From assembly GCA_016929095.1 (NCBI GenBank), contig JAFGJM010000019.1:1-34091 (forward strand): a stretch of DNA of 34,091 bases. Reading direction: 5' to 3'. This stretch comes from Anaerolineales bacterium. GTDB taxonomy: Bacteria; Chloroflexota; Anaerolineae; Anaerolineales; UBA4823. The notes under the pieces are model-generated. The model searched no databases. It worked only from the letters and a program-made list of their open reading frames with translations, and was not told where the DNA came from. Below are positions 33,832 to 34,091 of the stretch, in pieces (within the stretch, counting starts at the first letter, position 1; each line of letters starts with the position of its first letter). Both the position numbers and the translations under genes were made by a program.

Positions 33832-33885
33832 TTCACAATTTTTCTATATTGTGTTATTTCGAAAAATAATGGAGACGACAATCAA

Positions 33886-34091
33886 ATGAAAACCGGTTTT
33901 AAGTTATGTTCTGAATATTATGTTAGAAAGTGGTTCATCATTATTTTGTTTATAATATTAATATTGCCAATATCGATTAATCCTCAATACATCATTCCTT
34001 TTGGTTGTGCAACAATTATGTCAATAATATTTGCATTTAGCGATTTCTCTTATACTTCAATTCTTTTTTTTCCATTATGGATTTCATATTT
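33886..34091 (+). CDS. Small membrane protein, partial (runs off the window)
   Basis: An ATG at 33886, with GGAG 11 bases upstream, opens a frame that is still open at the window end (68 codons seen). The visible part has a short basic N-terminus (KTGFKLCSEYYVRKW) and two hydrophobic segments (about residues 17-32 and 38-60), so it is probably a multi-pass membrane protein. I do not recognise it. Its position right after an RHS toxin-like C-terminus, with the same AT-rich composition, makes it a candidate immunity protein, but this is inference only. Confidence 0.5.
   Translation, partial: MKTGFKLCSEYYVRKWFIIILFIILILPISINPQYIIPFGCATIMSIIFAFSDFSYTSILFFPLWISY

Overview
The window looks like a fragment of a Chloroflexota genome, most likely Anaerolineae. 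The evidence is indirect: the gene mix (GatB, MurJ, XseAB, a DUF212 protein, and the phosphomutase / DUF3090 / SCO1664 trio otherwise known mainly from Actinobacteria) and intergenic palindromes of types I associate with Chloroflexota. It has a housekeeping core of mixed GC content, flanked at both ends by AT-rich, probably acquired DNA. I saw no rRNA, tRNA or CRISPR array.

Layout. 1-860: an AT-rich orphan gene joined to an AlkD-like DNA glycosylase gene. 1511-6371: gatB (+), then on the minus strand a radical SAM protein and a cholesterol-oxidase-like GMC flavoenzyme, separated by repeat-filled gaps. 6372-8928 (-): a HIT-family protein, a thiolase and 3-hydroxybutyryl-CoA dehydrogenase in one run. 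9014-10950 (+): xseA-xseB-DUF212, convergent with murJ (-). 12542-12901: a nested REP-like repeat. 12959-14518 (+): an alkyltransferase-like protein, a GNAT acetyltransferase and 3-methyladenine glycosylase I. 14714-18861 (+): a three-gene ABC-2 exporter, an O6-alkylguanine-DNA methyltransferase and an EamA transporter. 18967-21184 (+): a PcaF-type thiolase and an SDR epimerase/reductase, convergent with a two-subunit CoA-transferase (-). 23416-27392 (+): a ferrous-iron uptake operon. 27516-32022 (-): homoserine dehydrogenase, then (reading from the promoter) rarA, phosphomutase, DUF3090 protein and SCO1664-type kinase-like protein. 32162-34091 (+): a Crp-like gene cut at its DNA-binding domain and joined to the 3' end of an RHS gene with an AT-rich toxin-like C-terminus, followed by a small membrane-protein gene that runs off the window.

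The two most interesting modules are the Feo operon and the rarA-linked trio. In the Feo operon a DtxR-type metal regulator is fused in frame to an extra FeoA domain, but the fusion point still carries a Shine-Dalgarno sequence and ATG. A second FeoA follows, then FeoB split into separate GTPase and membrane proteins with an ATGA overlap, then a cysteine-bearing FeoC. A DtxR/IdeR-like half operator lies just downstream of the promoter -10 box, which suggests autoregulation by iron. The phosphomutase / DUF3090 / kinase-like trio has no function I know of, and here it is apparently cotranscribed with rarA. The right-hand junction (Crp to RHS) and both AT-rich ends suggest recent rearrangement or acquisition of polymorphic-toxin DNA.
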